A stretch of 64,000 nt of DNA, taken from NCBI RefSeq assembly GCF_041361345.1, contig NZ_JBGKAD010000002.1, forward strand, positions 372,001 through 436,000. The letters run 5' to 3'. This DNA comes from Halobaculum sp. MBLA0147 (GTDB taxonomy: Archaea; Halobacteriota; Halobacteria; Halobacteriales; Haloferacaceae). The notes under the pieces were generated by a model. That model ran no database searches. It was given only the letters and a program-made list of their open reading frames with translations, and was not told the DNA's origin. Positions 60,606 through 64,000 of the stretch are shown in pieces. The position numbers were made by a program, and so were the translations under genes. Within the stretch, counting starts at the first letter, position 1. Every line of letters begins with the position of its first letter.

Positions 60606-60974
60606 GTGACGTTCGACACCGAGAACGTCGTCGCACACCTCCGCTCGCACGCCGGCGAGGCGCTCCAAGCCGTGGTGGTCTACGACGATCAGACCCACCG
60701 AGATCTCTACCGGCGCGACGACTTGCGGGAGATGCACGGGTCCGACCTCGAAGGAGAACTGCTCGCAGAGGCGCGACGACGCCCGCGGCGGGAGTCGCCG
60801 GAGTCGGGGCTGTACGAGGGTCCGCTCGCCGCGACCGTCCACGTGTTCGCGGGGCGCGTCGTATTGAACCTACCACGTGACGACGACAGCGGGACACTCG
60901 TCCTCCTCGATCCGAGCGTCGCACGGAACCTCACAGAGTTCATCGCCGATATCCGTGGTGATCTCTACGAGTGA
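60606..60974 (+). CDS. Conserved haloarchaeal hypothetical protein
   Basis: 122 residues from GTG: VTFDTENVVAHLRSHAG, then YDDQTHRDLYRRDDLRE, then LYEGPLAATVHVFAGRVVLN and SGTLVLLDPSVARNLTEF. A small alpha/beta domain seen widely in haloarchaea without known function. The GTG at 60606 fits the family start; the upstream in-frame part overlaps the SpoIIAA-like gene and is not coding. Confidence 0.75.
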   Translation: MTFDTENVVAHLRSHAGEALQAVVVYDDQTHRDLYRRDDLREMHGSDLEGELLAEARRRPRRESPESGLYEGPLAATVHVFAGRVVLNLPRDDDSGTLVLLDPSVARNLTEFIADIRGDLYE

Positions 60975-61054
60975 CCCTGAGATCCCACCCGAGTACTCTG
61001 CTGCCGTGTTGGCGACTCCGTGGGCCATTCGAGCGTCGACGACGTTCCAAGCGA

Positions 61055-62620
61055 TCAGACGGTGGTGTTCTCGTCGGCGACCGAGAGTGACACCGCGACA
61101 CGGCTTCCGCCGAGGTCGGACTCACCAAATGTGATCCGGCCGCCAGAGCGAGTGACGATCCAGTTCACCAGCCACAGCCCGAGGCCACTGCCGTGTTGGA
61201 GTGGCTGCTCCTCGCCTTCGAGGAGTGTCTGACGCTCCTGTGCGGGGATACCGGGGCCGTCGTCAACGACCACGAGTCTGAGCCGCGAGTCGTCGTACTC
61301 GTCTGGCAGTAGACGGACGGCGACACGAGGCTCGTCGCCGGCGTGTTCGAGTGCGTTCTCGACTAACTGTTCGACGGCGACATCGATTCGAGGCGCTGCA
61401 TCCACTGGCCGATCGGTCCGGATGTCGACGTCGACAGTCGCCGACGGAAACTCCGGTTCGAGGTCCGCGACGGTGTCACGGACGATTGCGTCGAGTTCGT
61501 GGCAGCGCTGCTCCACGCGGTGTGACTCGAAGATGTCGTTGAGAAGCCGAGCGTACGATGTCACACTCTCGAGTCGTCCTGCACTCTGGTAGATTCGGTC
61601 GGCAGCGCTCGCCGTCGACTCGTCGTCGGCGTCGCGGAGTGTCTCTGCGAACCCGAGGATCTTGGTCAACTCGTTGCGGAGGTTGTGTCTGAGCACCCGG
61701 TGAAGGACGCCCGCCTGCTGTTGGTTCTCTTTGCGTGCAGTCACCTCGCGGGAGTTGAGTACGATCCCCTCGACGGGGGAGTCGGGGCGGTGGCTGGCGG
61801 CCGACTCCAGCCACACCCACGAGCCGTCGGCCGTCCCGAAGCGGTACTCGACGCGATCGGTGGCGGGGTTGTCCGCGTGGACGGCTACCTCGAGGAGTTC
61901 TGCGACGCGCGACCGGTCGTCGTGGTGGACTCGTTCCAGGTACGGCTGTGACCGCAGTGTCTCCGGGTCGAGACCGAGCACCGACTCGACGGAGGGGCCC
62001 TGGTACCGCACGGTTCCGTCGCGTGCGAGGACGGTGACGAGATCGCGCGAGTGGGCCGTGAGTGCCTCGTGGTAGGCACGAGCCGTGTCGTCGACCCTGT
62101 CACGGACGTGGTTCAACAGGTGAGGTCGTCCGTCGACCTCGATCACCGTCGCCGACATCGTCGCCGGGAGAATGGTACCGCCGCGACAGTAACAGGTGAT
62201 CTCGTCGGTCGTCGCCGATCCCTCCGCTTGCACCGTGTCGGCGAACTCGCGGAACTCCTCGAAGTTGTGTGGATGGAGATCGGAGGCGGGCATCGAGAGC
62301 AACTCGCGTCTGGAGAACCCGACGAGATCGGTTGCCGCGGCGTTACAGTCGACGACGGCATCGTTGGCCACGTCGACGACGAACACGGCGTCGTTGGTGT
62401 GACGGAACGTCGCCCGGTAGGCGTCTGGGAGCGCATCCTCCGGAAGTTCGGTACCCGGCTCACCGTACTCGCGTTCTGGGTCGACGGCTACGTCTGGATC
62501 CGAGACGACGGATCCAGTGAGATCTGGACCAGCACCACGCGAGAACTCGTAGCCGACGCTGTCGCCACCCGACGACGGCGGCTCGCGGGGCGACTCCGTG
62601 TCGTCTGTGTGATCTGCCAT
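61055..62620 (-). CDS. Soluble PAS-PAS sensor histidine kinase
   Basis: 521 residues, no membrane segment. Disordered N-terminus (about 65), two PAS domains (FRHTNDAVFVVDVANDAVVD and VLARDGTVRYQGPSVESVLG with a PAC motif WVWLESAASHRP), HisKA-like helix VLHRVLRHNLRNELTKILGF, HATPase (VEQLVENALEHAG, VVDDGPGIPAQE, GSGLGLWLVNWIV). The single CYC pair in the first PAS (EITCYCRGG) might bind a metal. ATG at 62620. No response regulator nearby. Confidence 0.92.
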   Translation of the reverse strand: MADHTDDTESPREPPSSGGDSVGYEFSRGAGPDLTGSVVSDPDVAVDPEREYGEPGTELPEDALPDAYRATFRHTNDAVFVVDVANDAVVDCNAAATDLVGFSRRELLSMPASDLHPHNFEEFREFADTVQAEGSATTDEITCYCRGGTILPATMSATVIEVDGRPHLLNHVRDRVDDTARAYHEALTAHSRDLVTVLARDGTVRYQGPSVESVLGLDPETLRSQPYLERVHHDDRSRVAELLEVAVHADNPATDRVEYRFGTADGSWVWLESAASHRPDSPVEGIVLNSREVTARKENQQQAGVLHRVLRHNLRNELTKILGFAETLRDADDESTASAADRIYQSAGRLESVTSYARLLNDIFESHRVEQRCHELDAIVRDTVADLEPEFPSATVDVDIRTDRPVDAAPRIDVAVEQLVENALEHAGDEPRVAVRLLPDEYDDSRLRLVVVDDGPGIPAQERQTLLEGEEQPLQHGSGLGLWLVNWIVTRSGGRITFGESDLGGSRVAVSLSVADENTTV

Positions 62621-62778
62621 CTGTCTTCTCCTCACTCGGATACGTACACCACGACGGGTCACTACGTGAACGCCTCGCGGTTCTGTCGAGTATGAACACG
62701 TCCACGGACCGACGGGGTCGGTACCGCGCGTACACCACCGGTCGAGGGTTGAAGTCGTGTTCCTCGTGAGGACTTCGT

Positions 62779-63153
62779 ATGTCTATCCTACGCCGGACGG
62801 ACGGGTGGGAGGTCGACCAGATCGGCGAGACGCTCGTCTTCGGGTTCACCGAGGAGATGGAACAGGAGTCGTTCGGTGACGAGGCGTGGCGAGAGTACAC
62901 GGAGACGTTGGAGCAGGACACGGTCTGTGCCGTGGTCACCGTCGTCGACATCTCGGAGCCGTTCGACGCCAGTACGTTCGACGTGTGGGCACGGTCCGGC
63001 GAGGTAGCGGTCCAACACGGCGTCGAGCGGTGGGCCGTCGTCGGCGATCAACTGAAGCGGATGTCGACGATCTCACAGCTCCGCCGGCCAGGGTTGGCGG
63101 TTCGCGGCTTCGACGACCGCGACGCCGCGATCGAGTGGGCGACCGAGGCGTGA
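62779..63153 (+). CDS. SpoIIAA/STAS-like protein, copy 2
   Basis: 124 residues, paralogue of the gene at 60110: WEVDQIGETLVFGFTEEMEQ, SFGDEAWREYTETLEQDTV, EPFDASTFDVWARSGEVAVQ, VERWAVVGDQLKRMSTISQL, FDDRDAAIEWATEA. The middle and C-terminal halves align almost without gaps. It is divergent from the PAS kinase (158-nt gap). Function unknown. Confidence 0.75.
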   Translation: MSILRRTDGWEVDQIGETLVFGFTEEMEQESFGDEAWREYTETLEQDTVCAVVTVVDISEPFDASTFDVWARSGEVAVQHGVERWAVVGDQLKRMSTISQLRRPGLAVRGFDDRDAAIEWATEA

Positions 63154-63204
63154 GCGAGTCTCGAGCGAGTCCCCGGAGCACCCCGCCGACTCTCGTCGGG
63201 AAAC

Positions 63205-64000
63205 TCACACCGGGTCGGAGTCGGTGACGATCTCGACTAGCGCCGGGCCGTCGTGGGCGACGGCAGCGTCCAGTTCCGACTCGAGTGTGTCGACCTCCGT
63301 CACCCGCACACCGTAGCCACCACAGTTCTCCGCGAAGGCCGCGAAGTCGGGGTTCTGGAGACTCGTCTGCCACTCCGGCCACCCACCGGTGCGTTGCTCC
63401 TTGCTGATCTTCCCCAGTTCGTCGTCGTTGAACAGGACGTGCGTCAGATCCATGTCGTACTTCACTGCGGTCGTGAACTCGGCCATGTACTGGCCGAACC
63501 CGCCGTCACTGGAGATCGACACGACGGGCCGGTCGTAGAACTCGGCGTCTCCCTCCTGAGTCGCCGCCCACGCACCGAGTGCCGCCGGGAGCGCGAATCC
63601 GATCGACCCCATGTACCCGGACATGAGCACGTCCTGGTTCGTCGTCTCGAAGTAGCGGCCGAACGCGTAGGTGTTGTTCCCCACGTCGACCGGCAGGATC
63701 GCGTCGTCGGGGACCACGTCACTCAGCACGTGGAACGCCTCCGCGTAGTTCAGACCCTGCTCGGCCGGCTCACTCCGACGTGTCGCCTTCTCGTCGCGCC
63801 AGATCGCCCACCGATCTGCGACTTCCTCGCGGTGGTCGATCGAGTCGGGCTCTCTGTCCGCCAACCGCTCGCGGAGTCGCTCCACCGTGACGCCGATCTC
63901 ACCCAACACTGGCACGTCGACAGAGTGGTGTTTCCCGAGCGTCATCGCGTCGAAGTCGACGTGGACGATCGGTTTGTACTCCGAGATTCCGGTGTGGTCC
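63205..64000 (-). CDS. Thiamine diphosphate-dependent enzyme (5' end outside window)
   Basis: C-terminal 265 residues of an acetolactate synthase/pyruvate oxidase-type enzyme: VGNNTYAFGRYF, SGYMGSIGFALPAALGAWAA, and the ThDP-Mg motif SDGGFGQYMAEF...LFNDDELG. The middle-domain end (KPIVHVDFDAMTLGKHH) shows that the N-terminal PYR domain and part of the middle domain lie beyond 64000. The exact substrate cannot be set from this part. Confidence 0.9.
   Translation of the reverse strand, partial: DHTGISEYKPIVHVDFDAMTLGKHHSVDVPVLGEIGVTVERLRERLADREPDSIDHREEVADRWAIWRDEKATRRSEPAEQGLNYAEAFHVLSDVVPDDAILPVDVGNNTYAFGRYFETTNQDVLMSGYMGSIGFALPAALGAWAATQEGDAEFYDRPVVSISSDGGFGQYMAEFTTAVKYDMDLTHVLFNDDELGKISKEQRTGGWPEWQTSLQNPDFAAFAENCGGYGVRVTEVDTLESELDAAVAHDGPALVEIVTDSDPV

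Noticed and set aside
1-64000. rRNA genes, intact insertion sequences, complete prophage or integrase
   Set aside because: None found when reading both strands for their usual motifs.

Overview
The window is chromosomal DNA from a halophilic archaeon (class Halobacteria). The evidence is high GC with G/C-rich third codon positions, strongly acidic proteins with Asp/Glu-rich linkers, many GTG starts, TATA-like boxes about 25-30 nt before start codons (leaderless transcription), and families typical of haloarchaea: CbiX with an Fe-S tail, a fused ChlI-ChlD protein, DUF3209, Htr-type transducers and HalO-type sensor kinases. I found no rRNA, complete tRNA, CRISPR array or intact insertion sequence.

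Positions 1-21.2 kb are a cobalamin (B12) corrin-ring locus. One long minus-strand operon runs from 21154 down to 12760: cbiT, cbiL, cbiF, cbiG, cbiH2, cbiH1, a [3Fe-4S]-type ferredoxin, a LAGLIDADG-like protein, cbiX and DUF3209. A second minus-strand operon runs from 8125 off the left edge: cobN, cbiC, cbiE, cbiA, cbiP (partial). Divergent from it are chlID and a NicO-type Co/Ni transporter (8160-11659). Together they would import cobalt, insert it into sirohydrochlorin (CbiX), build the corrin ring by the cobalt-early route and amidate it; CobN-ChlID is a second chelatase. Nearly all genes overlap at GTGA or ATGA, implying translational coupling. No CbiD or CbiJ/CobK is visible. A CPBP-family membrane protein sits between the modules.

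21.2-33.6 kb is mixed: an S9 peptidase preceded by a 29-bp tandem repeat, a broken HTH gene, a 7TM-PAS histidine kinase, a GAF-containing chemotaxis transducer, a CBS-pair protein, a glycosyltransferase gene broken by one in-frame TAA, a SCO1-type lipoprotein, a membrane protein, a Bat-like regulator and an alpha/beta hydrolase. 33.8-39.8 kb holds dabA-dabB, a predicted inorganic carbon accumulation system, with an Lrp/AsnC regulator and a UspA protein. 40.2-42.7 kb is an arsenic operon (arsR, acr3, two arsC-like genes) with a clear operator palindrome.

43.4-54.1 kb carries an arylsulfotransferase-like protein, an orphan kinase, a truncated AbrB antitoxin, a DsrE-like protein, an SDR, NAD(P)HX epimerase, and a mercury module: a Cys-rich HxlR regulator, divergent merA, and a membrane protein with a CCCC motif resembling MerT. 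54.4-55.5 kb is an MNT-HEPN toxin-antitoxin pair bracketed by 210-bp direct repeats. The right end has an Htr transducer, a disulfide oxidoreductase, two SpoIIAA-like paralogues, a PAS kinase and a partial ThDP enzyme.
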